In this document: piece after piece, positions 11,917 to 26,900 of the stretch | How positions within the stretch are numbered: position 1 is the stretch's first letter | Layout: the number at the start of each line of letters is the position of its first letter | Assembly (NCBI GenBank): GCA_030770545.1 | Contig: JAUCMP010000028.1 | Span: forward strand, 16,768,001-16,832,000 | Source: Macropodus opercularis | Taxonomy: Eukaryota; Chordata; Actinopteri; Anabantiformes; Osphronemidae | Length of the DNA: 64,000 nt | Reading direction: 5' to 3' | Translations under genes and position numbers: made by a program | Notes under the pieces: generated by a model | Told to the model about the DNA's origin: nothing | The model's database searches: none | What the model saw: only the letters and a program-made list of their open reading frames with translations

Positions 11917-14900
11917 CATCGCTAATTAGTGTGACACAAAACACTGGCACCACGTAAAACCAACTGTTGAACCGCATGAAGTAAATGTTAAACATATAAC
12001 GTGTACTTAATAAAAGTTAGATGTTTGGTCATATTTATTATTTGAGTCTTTTAAGATCAACCACATGTCAATTATTTAAGCCTTAAAATTCATGTCTACA
12101 GTGGATGAAACTGTATTAACAGAGACATTTCCAAACCCAGAGACCAGAGGACCCCGCTGATCAAATGATGACAGCTACAACACGGAGGTCACATCACAGG
12201 AGCATTTACTCTTTCATGTCTCGTCTGAGGATACGAGTCCATCCTGACACTCGTTAGCATGTGATGCATGAACTACCGATTAGCCACTGCAGTAGTGGTA
12301 AGCGCTCGTATTTAGCAGCCGGATCGTCTTTTCTTATGAGAGAGACCCAGGAAGTGAAGAAAAGCGTCACTCACCATCACAGACCTCTGACGTACAGTTG
12401 AACATTCCTCCTCGGCAAACACTGAGGAGAAAAACAGAAACTGAGTCCAGGAGTGAAGCACGGTGAAGGGACAGCAGTCAGTACTGTACCCACCAACTAA
12501 GCTATAATCACACTCTATTTATTGAACGGAACGGTTTTAGCATATGCTGCAGAATCTCTTACTGCCACACACGTCGCGTAGCCAACTGGTTGAGTGTTGA
12601 CTGTAATAATGAAAGTCAACTCTTCTTAAATTCAAAGTCTCACTGCCACATAATCTGATATGTTGGTACAATAATCATGAATAAAACAGGGAACCACCGT
12701 AAAAAACACAGGTGTCAACTAAATCCGGCTGCACTTTGCATTATGTTTGGAGTAAAGTGAATAAGACACCAGCCGGTACGACTCCACCCCACTGGGATCT
12801 CAAGGACATGAATAAAAAGCTGTGACACTCGTGGTCAGACCAGTTTCAGCCAACTCTGCAAATGACTCAGCAGAAACCATAGCTCATCACATGCATTAGC
12901 CTGAAGTCGAGTTCAGTGTCCACCCAACCATAACTCTCATCCCCTTGATGTTGAAAATGCCTCCTATTACGCTCACCTTTGTCTCCCACCTGCCAGATAT
13001 TTATGAGTAAGGTTACGTTTCAATTACTGCTCCCATGCAACCGCACGTTTTAAATCGTACCCACCAACCTCCACTACATACGATCAACACGGTTTCTCTC
13101 TTAGCATGTCCTGAGTCCAATTTACCAGAGATGGCCTTTGAACAGCTGCAAAAAAAGATGGTCATAAGTGCTGAAATAATTAAGCTAATAATAAGCTGCC
13201 TGTGAAATGACTGTAAAAGAGATGAACTGATGAGATGAGAGAGATGAGAGATGAGATGAAAAACAGCCCAAGTCCCTCTACAGATAAACTAAGACGAGTA
13301 CTTTTTGTGTGGTGATGTGCCCTGTGATTGTTCTAATATACGGTATCCAACGCTAGGACATTCCCCAAGTAACTGGAGACGCGTTATTACCATGTGTTGC
13401 AGAGCTGCCGTACGCTGGAGCCAGGTGGCAGCAGAGCTTCTGTGAACTGCGCTGTGCTCGTATTCCAGCTTTGGTAACCGGTCACCAGGGAGAGTGCTGA
13501 ACACGGACAGTCAGCGTGGGGAACACACGAGCCTCTGTGTAGCACCTGAAGGAGACGCCACATGGCTTAAGAATGAGATCTGCCCCCACACAAACGACCC
13601 GTCAAGCAGAGCCGTACACCAACCTGCCCAGAAGGACACGTGCACCCAGGAGTACAGGGTCCAGGTAAACACTGAGTGTGTGGCCACAGGTCCTCACAGG
13701 TATATGGGCAGGATCCCGAACAGTCACTGAACGTCTGTCCACTGGGACACTCTGGTAAAGATGCACAAACACCCAGCTGAACTATGGCTCGCACAGAAAA
13801 CACACAGCAGCACGTCTTCCTCACGGAACGTCTCTCTAAAATTACATCCACTTTATTTCGCTGCCCTTCAGCAATGATGCTGCTCTGTAGTGATAACATT
13901 TAACATCAAGTGCACAGAGTCTACTGGTTGAGTGATGTGTGCGTTACCAGGCAAGCAGCTGTTGGTGTTACAGACAGTGTGCTGTTCAGTGGGTCCAGCG
14001 CAGGCCATGCCACCAGGCGCAGGCTCCACAAGGACCGTTTTGTTCCGCGTAGACGACCCGCCACCACACGTGGCACTGCACTCACTCCAAGATGACCACT
14101 CACTCAACACGCAGCCCACTGAGCAGAGGAGGAGGCATGATTTTCTACCTACGCCACACTGAGCAACAACCCATTAAACATGGCATTCTGGCATCTCTGA
14201 CCTGGACACGACGGCAGCTCACAGCTCTCCGTCTGCGTGGTGTCGGCACAGGAAGCGCTGCCCTCTGTTTCCTGGCAGAGGCGAGTCCTAGTCCTCTTGC
14301 CGTGCCCACACGAAACAGAGCAGGCGCTCCACGGGCTCCAGGGCTCATACGCGGGGCAGGGAAACGCGGTGCACACCAGAGTGCCGTTTTCACACACGCT
14401 GAAAACGAAGCTTAACTAAGATGAGGTGGTTTGCAGAGGAGGTGAAGCACCTGAGCGCTGAGGCCAGGTTGTATCTGCATGCTCAGGCTGGAATTCTTAC
14501 CAGGTGTTACAGTCAGCGGTGACCTCTCCGTTAGGGATGAGCTCCAGCGTCCCATTGCCTGATGGGATACCACAGCGACACTCTGACACTGGCACGCAGC
14601 GGCCATCCTGCAACAACTGTCCTTCCAGACACCGACAGCCTGAGAAAAAGAGACAACAGCAAAACGTGTCCTGGGTTCTACTGTGAACAACTTATTGTCC
14701 ATGGTCAGCAGTTACCTGAGTGACACGCTCCTTGAAGACACTGCACATGCTCCCATAAGTCCGTGCAGCTGCGAGGGCAGTGATTGGCACAGGAGTCTTG
14801 GTAGGTTCGTCCTCGGTCCTCACAACGCTCACCTGGCAACAAAGACAGTTCCTCTTCGTCAACAAATACAAACCAGGCAAAGGTTCGATACTAGGTGAGC

Positions 14901-17900
14901 TGAAAACGTTTGCTTGGAACCTGGGCAGAGGCCCGTGTTGCAGCTCTGGCTCTGCGTCTGCTGGCTCCTACAGCCGGGTCCTGGCTCAGCGGCCAGGGGC
15001 TGCCTGTACCGCTGCCTGACTCCGCCGCTGCACGGCTCTGCACATGGCGTCCAGCTGCTCCAAGCACTCCACTCACACAGATCTGGAAGAAAGAGTGATG
15101 GGCATAACCACCTACGCTTGGGTTGGCATCCTAATCATGAGCTCTTCAGTAACAGCTCAATTAATCCGAATAATAAAAGCGTTTACTTCTGGACACGGTG
15201 TTTGTACTGCAGTACTTACAGTCATGGACAAAAATAGCAGCATCCTTGCAATTCTGTCAGAAAATGCAACACTTCTCACAGAAAAGTGGTTTTCACATGT
15301 TTATTGTTTTCATTTGCAGAAAAGTCAAACCTGACAAAAATTCACACAAAACTCAAAAATGGACTCGACAAAATTACTGCCACCTTGTCAAAATTGTAAG
15401 AAACAATAGCTTTTCCAGCATGTGATGCTCCTGTAGTTGGTATTTACACCCACCTGTGGCGACGTAACAGCTGTGGGCAACATAGTCATCACACTGGCAA
15501 CCAGGTAAAATGGAGAAATGTGTGTCACGCTGAGCATGGAGAGAAGAAAGAAGTGTGAAGACGTGTCTGGGGATTTGAGGGAAAATCGTGGACCACGTCA
15601 AGGCTACGAGTCCATCTGCAGGGATATGAATGTTCCAACATCATCCAGAGGTTTACAGCCCCGGCTCTGTAGCGAACCTCCCTGGACGTGGACGGAACTA
15701 TTACAACAAAGGATTGTTGGAACGGTGGATAAAGTACCTGAGTAACCAGGCCAAACAAATTCAAGCTGATCTGCAGACACAGGACACAACAGTGTCGGCT
15801 CGCACTGCCCGACGCCTTCTGAATGAAAAGGGACGCTGTGGTAGGTGCCAGAGGGACTAAAGCAGAGCATTCTGGTACAGGACACCGTTTACAGAAAAAG
15901 AAACGAGGCCTTCAAAGAAAAGAACACAGACCCTGCAGTCACACACGGTGGAGGCTCAGAGATGTTCTGGGGCTGCTGTGCTGCTTCTGCCACTGGAGGC
16001 CTTGAAGGTGTGAACGCTGTCAGGAAATCTGATGATGACCAAACAACTTTGGGGCACAGCGTCGTGGCCAGTGTCAGAAAGCTGCGTCTCCACCGGACAT
16101 CCATCGTCCAGCAGTACAACGACCCCAGACACACTTCAACCAGAAATGGCTCCAAACAAAGCGCTGGAGTCATGAAACGGCAGCATTGAGTCCACATCTG
16201 ACTCCCACAGAACCAGTGGAGAGATGTCACAACAGGCCTCCTTCAAATCTGAACCACCTGGAGCAGTTTGCAAAAGAAGAGACTGACGGTTACAGGAAGC
16301 CTTTGATTTTCAGATCTTTCCAAACGGAAGGTTAAAAGGTTACGGGTGCCAGTCATTAGTCCAGTTCTGGGTTCTGTGCGAACCTTTGTCAGGTTTGACT
16401 TTTCTTCAGTTTTGTTGTGTTTTTCCAGTGCAAACAAAAACAATAAACAAGTCAAGACCAAAACATTTGCAATTGGATTTTTGCAGACGGGCATAGTCAC
16501 ATATATCTGTCATGAGCTGATCAGACTGAGAGAGAATCACTTTGACACAGCTCATATCTGAATGTTCAGGATATTGAACTGTAAAACTGTGACATCCAAA
16601 TTAAATGCGTCACAAAATCAACATCGTCTCAGTCATTATTACTGAAGACTGGAAGAAAGTGCGTCTGCGTTTCTGTTGTCTTGATTAGTACGAAGTGTCT
16701 GTAAACGCACCTTGTTCATGCAGGAATACCAAGCACAGCGACCTAAATACCAGGTTTTGTCCTCATAACCTGAATGTCAACAACTGATCTGACGTTTAGA
16801 GAGTTTCAATACACACTCTTGTACAACATTTAGTTTCAACCCACCACTGTCCTGCTTTAGTTCTTTACTGAACAAGCCCCGGTGGTTTTCCTACAGCGCC
16901 ACGCTTGTCTAACTCTGAGTAGCTCAGTGTGCTGTCTGCAGAGAGTGACGTCGGAACTAAAACAGGATAAGGCCTGTGTTACCTCTGCAGATGTTTGCAT
17001 CTGGACAGAGCCTCTCCTCTGTAAGTGGTCCCGAACACTGGCTCTCCTCCTCTTCAGAGACTGGAAGACCCAAATCCAGGTCCAAGCAGGCGCGAAAACG
17101 CCTCTGGATGGAGAGCATGTGTTTGCCGCCTGCTTGGCTTATCAGGGCAGTATTGTGCTGCAGCGAGGACGAGGGTACGCAGAGAGAACAGGGAGTCCAG
17201 TCCGACCACTCGCTAAGGATGACTGCAAGAAGTAAAGAACGGTAACAGGAAGAGGGAAGAGGAGCTATTCACTCATTTATTCTTCATTACATGCTCTGCT
17301 TTCCTACCTTCACATTCTCTTGTGTCACACTGAAATGTTCCATCATGGCAAAGGCTGGAGGACAGAACAGCCCAGAAACAGATTAATGGAGAGGAAACCA
17401 TCAGTCAACAAACAGAAACACTGATAAAGCACTGGATGGTTTAAGTCTCATCTGTTGAACAGATTCCAGTTTGTCCGTGTTCATGATCAATCTTCCATCC
17501 GCACAAAAATTAGCTTTGTTGTTCCACAGGGTTCGGTGCTTGGTCCAATACTTTTCGGTCTTTACATGTCTCCCCTTGGTAATATAATTAGAAAACATTC
17601 TATAAATTTCCACTATTTGTCCATGAAACCAGAGGAAACAAACCAATTAGTCAAACTTCAAACTTCTTTAAATGATATCAAATCCTGGATGTCCCATAAC
17701 TTTCTACAACTGAATTCAGATCAAACTGAGGTTATTATAATTGGTGCTAAAACCACAGAGACTCATTATTGAATCAGATTGTTACTCTGGACGACATAAC
17801 GTTAGCTTCAGGTTCTACTGTAGGAACCTTGGCTACAATTAAAAGCTGCTCTAAGTGGGAATTGTTGGGTTTAGTTGTGTAAGGTCTTAAAACCTTAAAA

Positions 17901-20900
17901 CCACTAAAGTGCCTTGAGATAAATGATGTTGTGAATTGGCGCTATATAAATAAAGTTGAATTGAACTGAATTGAAATTGAATTGATACAAAATCACAGAA
18001 AGAGGGTGGCACGTCTGTTACATTCCTTCTATCTCTGTGCAGTTCTAAAGACCTAAAAAAGAATGAATGAACACCGGTACTGGGTGTTAACGGAGAAGTT
18101 ACCAGGTGCTGCAGCCTATAGCGACCGCCGTGCCCTGTGGGACAGAAACGGGCCTCGGCGGCTGTCCTGAAGCTTGATGCTGCAGGTGGATGCAGCCACA
18201 GTCCTCTGGAGCAACACAGGTACCATTCTGCTGCAGCGAGCCCTGGGAGGGAAGGGCACACACACCAGATTCAAACAGGGTCGCGGTACAGCGGACCAAG
18301 GCTGCGGAGGACTGTACCTGTGGGCAGTAGCAGCCAGGTTTACATTCCCTGACAGCTGAACACAGCTCCGCCTGGCCCTGCAGTGCACACTGCTTCTCAC
18401 AAGGCACCCCGCAGTCGGAGTACACAAACGGGGCTTTGCAGTCTACGAGCAGGAAAGGAATGAAATGACTGTGGACCCTGAACAGTGCTGACACACATGG
18501 ACCTCAGCCACACACGGAGAAACAAAAGCATTTAATCAGGCTTAACGAAATGGTGAAAAACATTAAAAGGTGACGTCCTGTGTGTCCATGTCAATTGTTT
18601 AAACACTGGTGAACCTGGTCACCTAGCAAAAGCTCTTTGCTCATCTCTTTTTAACGTACGTTGACTCACCATCGCATTGAGTGAGACTGCAGGGCCTGCT
18701 CTGCGTGTCCACAGGAGTGCACCGTTGCCCCCTGGTGGCCGGTGAGAGAGCTACACGGTAGCGCTGCTGTCTTTGAGACTCACAGGAGCAGTGAGACCAA
18801 ACGCTCCACTGAGACATGGGACACTCTGCAAAAAGGACACTTTGATCAGCAGCCGTAATCCTGCGACACACACGTCGAGGCTTTTCTGCTGACTGGAGAT
18901 TCTAAGTTCCCGTAGGTGTGACTGGGGCCCAGCGATGGACATCCTGTCCAGCGTGAACCCCCTCTAACCCAGCCCAGAGACAGTGAGTGGGTGAATCATG
19001 TGACACTGACAACAAATACTATCAATTATATAAAATCAATAACTGCATCATCCGTTGCCCAATTTAGCTAATGGCACGACTGGACACCAGCTCTTCCTCG
19101 CTTTGCTTAAATATATTTACACATTATGACAGAAATCTTCTACATATAGATTGGTGGACGATAAAGTGAGAGCTGCAGTGCAGCAGACCAGCCCAAGGGA
19201 GGAGAGAAAACAGACTTCGCCCAAACAGGGGACTGCTACAGCAATATGTGGCTACTATCTGCGCCACATTCTGCTGCACGGACACGACTGCCCACTGTGG
19301 CTTTAGTGTAGAGATGATTAAACATTTACACTCTATTTACACCCTGCGTACCTGGACAGGGCTGCTTGTAACACAGCTGGGTCTCCTCTCTGCGCCGCTC
19401 GGCCTCCGTCTCAGGGGGACATGCCGCATCACCTCCCTCCTCGCAGACGCACACCCGGCGCCGGGTCGCAGACCCCGCCCCGCAGCTGCGCGAACACGGT
19501 GACCATGGCGACCAGGGACAAAGGTCATCTAGAGACAAGGAGCTCGTACAATCAGCGCACAGTAAGTGACATCCTGTGCTTTCGGTGCTATACACAAAGT
19601 CTGAGGAGACCGAAATATTAGCACGTGTAAACTGTAGTGCGTACAAACCCAGACAGGGAGGGGGGGAACATTTCTGAACGTCTCTCTCCAGCCCACTGCA
19701 GTTGGAGCCGCCGTTTCGGGGAGGAGGGTTGATGCAGGCACGAGTTCGAACCTGACTCCCCTGCCCGCAGGTCACTGAGCAGTCAGACCAAACTGACCAG
19801 AGGGTCCAACCACCATCCACTGAATCAAGCCAAGGAAACAGCTTTTACTTCAATGCAACTGCAGCATCACCTGTGTCGCTGCCTGAGGCCACATCCTTTA
19901 CTGGGAGTCTACACACCTCTGCAGTCAACGTCTTGGCAGTAATCTCCCTCTGGTGTACAGGTGCTGGAAGGATCATCAAACCACATTCAACTCTCCTCCT
20001 TTAAATACACCCAAATACTGCTACTACTGTGCATTTGTCTCACCATTGTTTACACTCTCCTTGAAGCCAGGTGTCTCCCACAAAGAGCTCCTGGTTGTCA
20101 TGGAGACACAGAGGCGGACAGGCTCCTGGATCACAAGATTTATGTTGGACTTCCTCAAATTGGCAGTCCTTTGCTTCAGTCTCTGGAATCAGAGACCTGA
20201 CACACAAATGCGTGAATGCACACTAAGCCTGGACACTGCTGCAGCGCTTCGTCTATATTTATTACCTCCAACAATAATTCACCCTGTGTTTTAAACTACA
20301 CAGATTATATAAATATTACTGCTGCATATATTATATGTTGTTGTGGCCTATCCAGAGCCACATTTAGCTTTAGCGCACTGGCTGGTCTCATCACATGCAC
20401 CACTCAGTCCCTCGTCTTCTTTGTTATCCCAGCGGTCATCAGGCGAGAGGTGGGGCACAACATAAATAATATTTCAACAGTATTTAGTCAAGAGGCTACA
20501 ACAGCGTCTTCTACAACCACTGTACAACTCAATATAATGGCTAAAAAGACAAACGGCCAACAAGTACTCGACGTCCCCTGAGGTCAAGAAACCATTTCAG
20601 GTCCTTGTCTCAGCGTTAGCGCAACTTAACGATGAAGAACCACTAAACCCTGGAGAGTGATGATGTGTTTCCTTACCTGTATCTGGTTCTCTGGCCCTGC
20701 CCGCAGGAAACGCTACACGATGCCCAGCTGGACCAGGAACTCCAACTGCAAGTAGCCTGGCAGCTGTGATTGGTGCAGAGGAGCTGTCCGTCAGAGCAGC
20801 TGCAGTTGTTACAGTCCACTTGATGCCAGCTGCCGGCGGCCCAGATCTGTCCCGCCGAGTCCACGCAGTCACACTGCCAACGCTGCACACATACGCCATC

Positions 20901-23900
20901 CTGCTGCAGCAGGCCTGGAGACACATACGTACAGTGGTCACTTCACGTGTGTGTGATGGTAACACACACATAAAACAGCACATCAACTGAAACTGTGAGA
21001 CATCACTAATGCTACAAAGAATAAAAAAACACCTTTATTTAAAAAGCAAGACATAACTAATCCTGGCTTAACTCCACCCAGGCTAATCCAGATGACACAA
21101 GCACTAATGGTGTGACCTTTAAAGGCCTTTTTGGGTAATAATGGCTCAGACACACACACAAACATTAGCTTATCTGTTAATAAAACGATAGCAGGATCTG
21201 GACCTTGAGGGCAGCGACAGCCAGGCTGACATTCTGGATGGTCCTGGCACTTGATGCCCTCCTGGAGGTCTGAGCAGCGCTGTGGACACTGGTTGGCACA
21301 GAACTCGAACTCTTGGCCCGGCGGGCAACCTTCCTCATCTGACAAGCAGAAGGTCACGAATCTGCTGAAGCTACTGCGGCTTTTTTTCCCATAACATTAT
21401 GAAACTAACTTTTGAACACAAACATATGAAAAAAATATTGAGCCATATGCTGAAAGAAGAAAGATTCCCCCACAAATAGAGCAAGAGAACTGAAAGGCCA
21501 CTGTAATCTGCTCGCTGTCGGGTCGTTCTCACCACAGGGCTTCGTGTTGCAAGGTTTGATCTGGTTTTTCTCTCCTTCACACTTCTTCCCACCGTTCTTG
21601 GGCGGAGGGCTGGAGCAGGAGCGCGTGCGTATGGATCGGCCACCACCGCATTGTTTGTCACAGCGGGACCAGGGACTCCATCTGGACCAACCTCCATCCA
21701 CTACACCCCCGCCATGACCACAAACACAGAGCAGAATAGAGAGAATCTGGCTTTTCATCCTCACAACCCGTCAGAGGTCATAATCTTGTTGTTAGTAGCT
21801 GTAGCAAAGAGGAGCTATGTGTGACTGAAGAAAAGAGCTGCTAAAACATGTTTACAGTATGTACCAGACTTTTTGTAATGCTGATCTACAACCGATATCA
21901 ACAGACAGACAACAACCTTCCTTCTCCAAGGCAGCAGTTTTATTTGCGCTACTCTAGTTGGCCGACCTCTGCAGGGCTTGATGTTACAGAAACGGTGGTC
22001 CAGGTTGCCTTCCAGGATGTCTTCACACCACGAACCATTGAGCCCAGGGCTGAGGAAGGTTCGTACTCTCTGCTGCTGACCCACTCCACAAGATCTCGAA
22101 CAGAGGCTCCACGCCCCCCACGGCGTCCACGAGCAGTTCCTCTGCTCACAGTCAGCCCCAGTACAGACCCCGCCCCCATCTGGGAATCATCAACAGAAGA
22201 CATGATCAGCTCAGTACACGAAAACACGGCATTGTCATTTCATCATCGCAACGCAAACCTTACACAAAACTCGTCAACTCAACAGTCTTACTGGAAGTTA
22301 AACACCACTATGGTCTGAATTATTACAAAGCGCCTGAAACCAGCCTCCTCCTACGTCGGAAGCACTAGACAATAAGCTACGCACAAATGAAGCCCAACAG
22401 CAACCATGACTGAAGTGTGTCTCCCGTTGTACCTGGACACTGTGGCAGGTTACAGGCCTTCTCTTGCTGAGAGCTTCCCGAGCAGGGAGCACTGACACAC
22501 TTGCGATGACGAGACTTGGTGGCTGGGCTGAGAGCGTCGGTGCAGGTCTTAGTGCAGGGACTCCACACTGACCAGGGAGAAAAGCCATCATCTTCATCTG
22601 ATGGAGGCGGAGGAGGAAGAAAAGTATTAAAATCAGTCTTTATTGTCCCATCATTAAAGTCTAAAATACATACGACACACCATACAGACTCAGCATAGAT
22701 AACCAGGGAACAAGCAAATAAGATGCACCTTGATTCTTGATGAGAGGAGAACTTACCTTCTGTAGCTGGTTCTTCTGTAGACCCAACCGTCCCTGCCAAC
22801 AACAGTCATTAATAACTCACATATATGAAATAGTACTCAGCATTTTTCATTTTTGCCTCCGCCCCTGATGTCTGCTTCACTCATCCCAGGTACCTGGGCA
22901 GTCAGGCGCTTGGCAGTAAGTGGTTTCGTGGCGCGGCCCGTGACACTCTCTCCCTCCGTCTGCCGGGGCGGGCCGAGTGCAGCTCCTGGAGCGCGTCTTT
23001 AAACCAAGGCCCCCACACGACAGTGAGCACGGACTCCAAGGTCCCCAAGGTGACAAACCGCCGTCGACTGGGCAGGGCTCCAAGGAACAATTCCATCTGC
23101 CATGCTCACAGCCACTGAAGGAAGTAAAGAGGTGCAAGGGTTACAAAGTGGTTTGGGAAACCAATATTCAACATTTGTGTCATTACGACACACTTTAGTT
23201 TGTTTATTTGCATTCGATTTCTTGGTCCTACATCATGTACAGTATGACCAGGTGACGTAACAATGCTCGAGTTGTTGCAATGCCATTAGTATAAAACAGC
23301 ACTTTCCCAGCTCGCAGTAAAGGTTCACGTGGGTAAAACATGTGAAGGATCAGCTTATCCTCCCTTATCACCCCTCTAACATGGCAAACAAACAAGGGGC
23401 AGCAAGGAATCATCAGTTTAGGAAGCACCAGCATGAGGACAGTGTGTCTCATGCATTTCGTGACTGTGCGGCACTGATGGAAATGTTGCCCTTAGTCTGT
23501 GCTCACCAGGTGCTGCAGTCATGAACCAGCGTTTCTCCAGACTGCAGTTCCATTCCCTCAGAGATGTTATAAAGGTGCAGCGACGACACAGACGTGACAG
23601 AGACACTCCCTAAGGAGTCCAAAAAGTCCCTGTCCACCAGACACGGACACTCCTGAGAGACATACACACATTACATCACTTTCATCATCATTTCACACAA
23701 TCAAGACTGAACTTTCACGAGCTTGTCACAATCTTCAACGGCTCATAAATGGTGGAACCTGCCTGCAGACAGACTCCTCCATGCTGGTAGGTGTGCCAGG
23801 GGCAGTGGCAGCCTTCCTCACAGCCATCTGAGAAGCAGCCCTCCCTGCCGCTGATCTGAGCGCAGCTGAACGGACAGCCTTCACCTCGTTCACATTCCCT

Positions 23901-26900
23901 GTAGAGCCTCCCAGGAGGGCAGCCCACCTCTGCACAAGATGAGACCATCAGAACGAAACAGGAAACAGTCCTGCGCTACTGAAAACAGAGGGACAGCCCC
24001 AGGGGGCAGAGGGACTCACCAAGGCAGACCTGGGTGTTGCAGGTCCTGCTCTGCCGACTGAGGCCGCTACATGGCGGAGAGCTGCAAAGTCGAGTGCGGG
24101 TCTGCTGCCCTCCTCCACAGCTGACTGAGCATACAGACCACTGAGACCAGGGCTGCCACCTCCCCACAGAATCTGGAATGAGGTGGTTCTCTACTGTATC
24201 ACGTTCCCAGTTTCCTTCGTTAATCTCTTGTCTAGCTATCACTAACTGGTCAACCAGCTACCTGTGCATGGGTGTATGTTACAGTGTTTCTGCTGCTCAG
24301 TGACTCCCAGGCAGCCTCTTCCGCCGCTCTGAGGAAACGGATTATCACACTGGCGTCTCCTAAACTTGACCCCTCCGCCGCAAGAGAGCGAGCACTCAGA
24401 CCAGGCTCCCCACTGGCTCCAGCCGCCGTCAACATGGCAGCCAGGAACTGACTGACAGTGCAGAATCCCAGCCTCACACGAACTGAGTGCAAGGGAGAAA
24501 CCAACAAAATATATCAGTAAGGAGGTTTTACAGGTAGAATCCAGATGGTTTGGTTGTGTTATACCAGTTCTTGCAGTCACTAATGATGCTATCTCCCGGA
24601 TTTGCAAACTGCCAATCATATCCTCCAGGCCAGAGCCAGGCTGCATTAGTGGCGTTTAGATCACCTGCGTAAACCAAAGACACAAAACGAATCCATCTAA
24701 AGAGACAAACATGAGCCAAATCTGTGCTCATCACCACCTCCGGGCTCAGTTTGCATGTAAATCGTTTGTGTGTCTAACCAGTGGTAGAGCTGTTGTGGTA
24801 TTTGCAGCGACACTCGTCCCTGGACACACACACGCCATCCTGCAGAACCATGTCACCCGGACAACCACAGGTCTGGCTGCACCCAGGAGGGTCCGAGCAC
24901 ACTGTGTCACCGTGGAGATCTGAGCAGGAGCGAGGGCAGGGCTTTCCACAAGGCCAGTCCTCCTGGCCTCCCCCACAGTCTTCAGAGCACAGAGGGATAC
25001 AGAATGAGGAACACGTTAAAATGAGAGAAGACCTGTAAATGAGATCAATCATTACTATTCAGTGTCTTATTAAGCTAACCTGAGCAGACGGTAACGTTGT
25101 CATGGCAACTACGTCTCTGCCTGGTCTCCCCAAGACAGGGCAGGCCCCCAAACCTGGCAGGAGGACTGTTACATTCCCTGGTGCGAGTGGAGGAGCCGGC
25201 GCAGCCATCACAATCTGACCAAGCTGACCAGGAGCTCCACGACCCGTGAACTGAAGGAAGACAAAACAATGAGTTACAATGAGTAACAGGGAGAAAAACT
25301 AAGAGCTTGTCTAACTGAACACAGCAAGAGCTGAGCTGAGACAAAAACAGTACAGCTTTCAACTGGGTTTGGTTAACTCAAACCCAGTCCTGAAGCGCCA
25401 GCCTCTGAGTGACTGAACACACCCGAGCCAGAATCAGCTGCAGGGCAGCGGTACAGGACCGGGCGACTGTGTCTGGTCGCCTAGATAAATGTCTCTCACT
25501 GTACCTGGACAGAAGGTCATTACAGGGCAAGGCTGTCTCTGGATTTGAACTCCAACACCATTGTGTATTTCATGTTCCCCAGGGCAGCCTGCTCCTCCGG
25601 CCTTGGGTTCAGGACAGCCACAGCTTCTGTAGCGGGACACAGACTCTGCCCCACAGGTCCTGGAGCAAGGAGTCCACTCTGACCACTCACACCAGTTACC
25701 TGACACTGGAAACACACACAAGTGAGTGTGTGCCGCTCCCACGTACGACGAGATAGACAAACACAGTGACATACGAAATAAAGTCAGCAAGTCAGTGGCA
25801 ATACTAACTGACCACTTTGCACAGCAGCAGGCATATTTATAAAACTAATATCTTCCTGACTGTGCACAACTTTGATTTTAAACAGCAGGGCCACTCTCAC
25901 CGGGGCAGGGGTATCTGGTGCAGTTGAGCCTCCCACCCTCACAGGTGCTGAAAGACAGGAAGGCAAACATCAAGGAGTCCTTCTCTAGTTCCCTGTTAAA
26001 TGCAGACCTGGTGCCTGGAGGCACAAAGCGATTCTGACCAGTTGTTGCATCCGTCACGCGATTCAATGGTCTCTCGCGGTTGCAGCCAGCGCCCAGTGCT
26101 GAGGTCCAGGCACGGACAGTCTTCTCTCTCCACACAAACTGTGCCGTTAGCAGACAGCACCTTCCCCTCAGTGCAGTAGCACCCTGGCTCGCATCGCCAC
26201 TCACAGTACTGAAAGACGGAAAGAAGCCACTTTCAGCCACAACCGTGAAGCAGGGCCATCCTACACCAGCGGTGACGGGAGAAAGCAGGAGCGATACTTA
26301 CTGCCAGGTCGTCACAGGAGCGAGGGCAGGAGGGACCACAACTACTAAACGCGGTGCCAGGAACCTGAGAACACGGTGGCACTGGAAGCAGACAGTCAGC
26401 GGTCAGCATGGCTGCACAGGGCACATTCAGCTTAGACACCTAGTCTACATACCTGGGCAGTGATTAGCGTTACAGGACATCACCTCGGTCCCCACACCCT
26501 CACAATAACTCCCGTCCCCCTCTGGCCTGGGACCATCACACTCCCTCCTCCGGCTCTGAACTCCGCCGCCACATGATTTGGTACACTTAGTCCAGCTGCT
26601 CCACAGACTCCAGCCGCCGTCACCTGGAAAGATCACGGCAAACCAGAGGGGAAGTCTGTGCGTCTTGTGTAAAAACATGCAGCGGGTATTAGAAGCCACT
26701 TTTACAACTCATAGGTGACGTTTTCTTATTTAATGAAAATGATGCCAAAACTAAAACAAAAAAAATATTGAGTACCTTGAATAATACAGGTGCTTGTAGA
26801 TCCATCGCGTATGACTTTGTCAGTCTCACATAATTAGAGGAATGTTGCTTGCGTTTACTTTGTGTACCTTTCTACTGTCCCATCACTCTGATGACAACTG

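Noticed and set aside
11461..11995. 150-codon Thr/His or Val/Cys-rich frames
   Set aside because: Translations of the TG/CA microsatellite.
15823..16230. Functional transposase gene
   Set aside because: The Tc1 frame is broken by stops and shifts and the ends have diverged; only a remnant.
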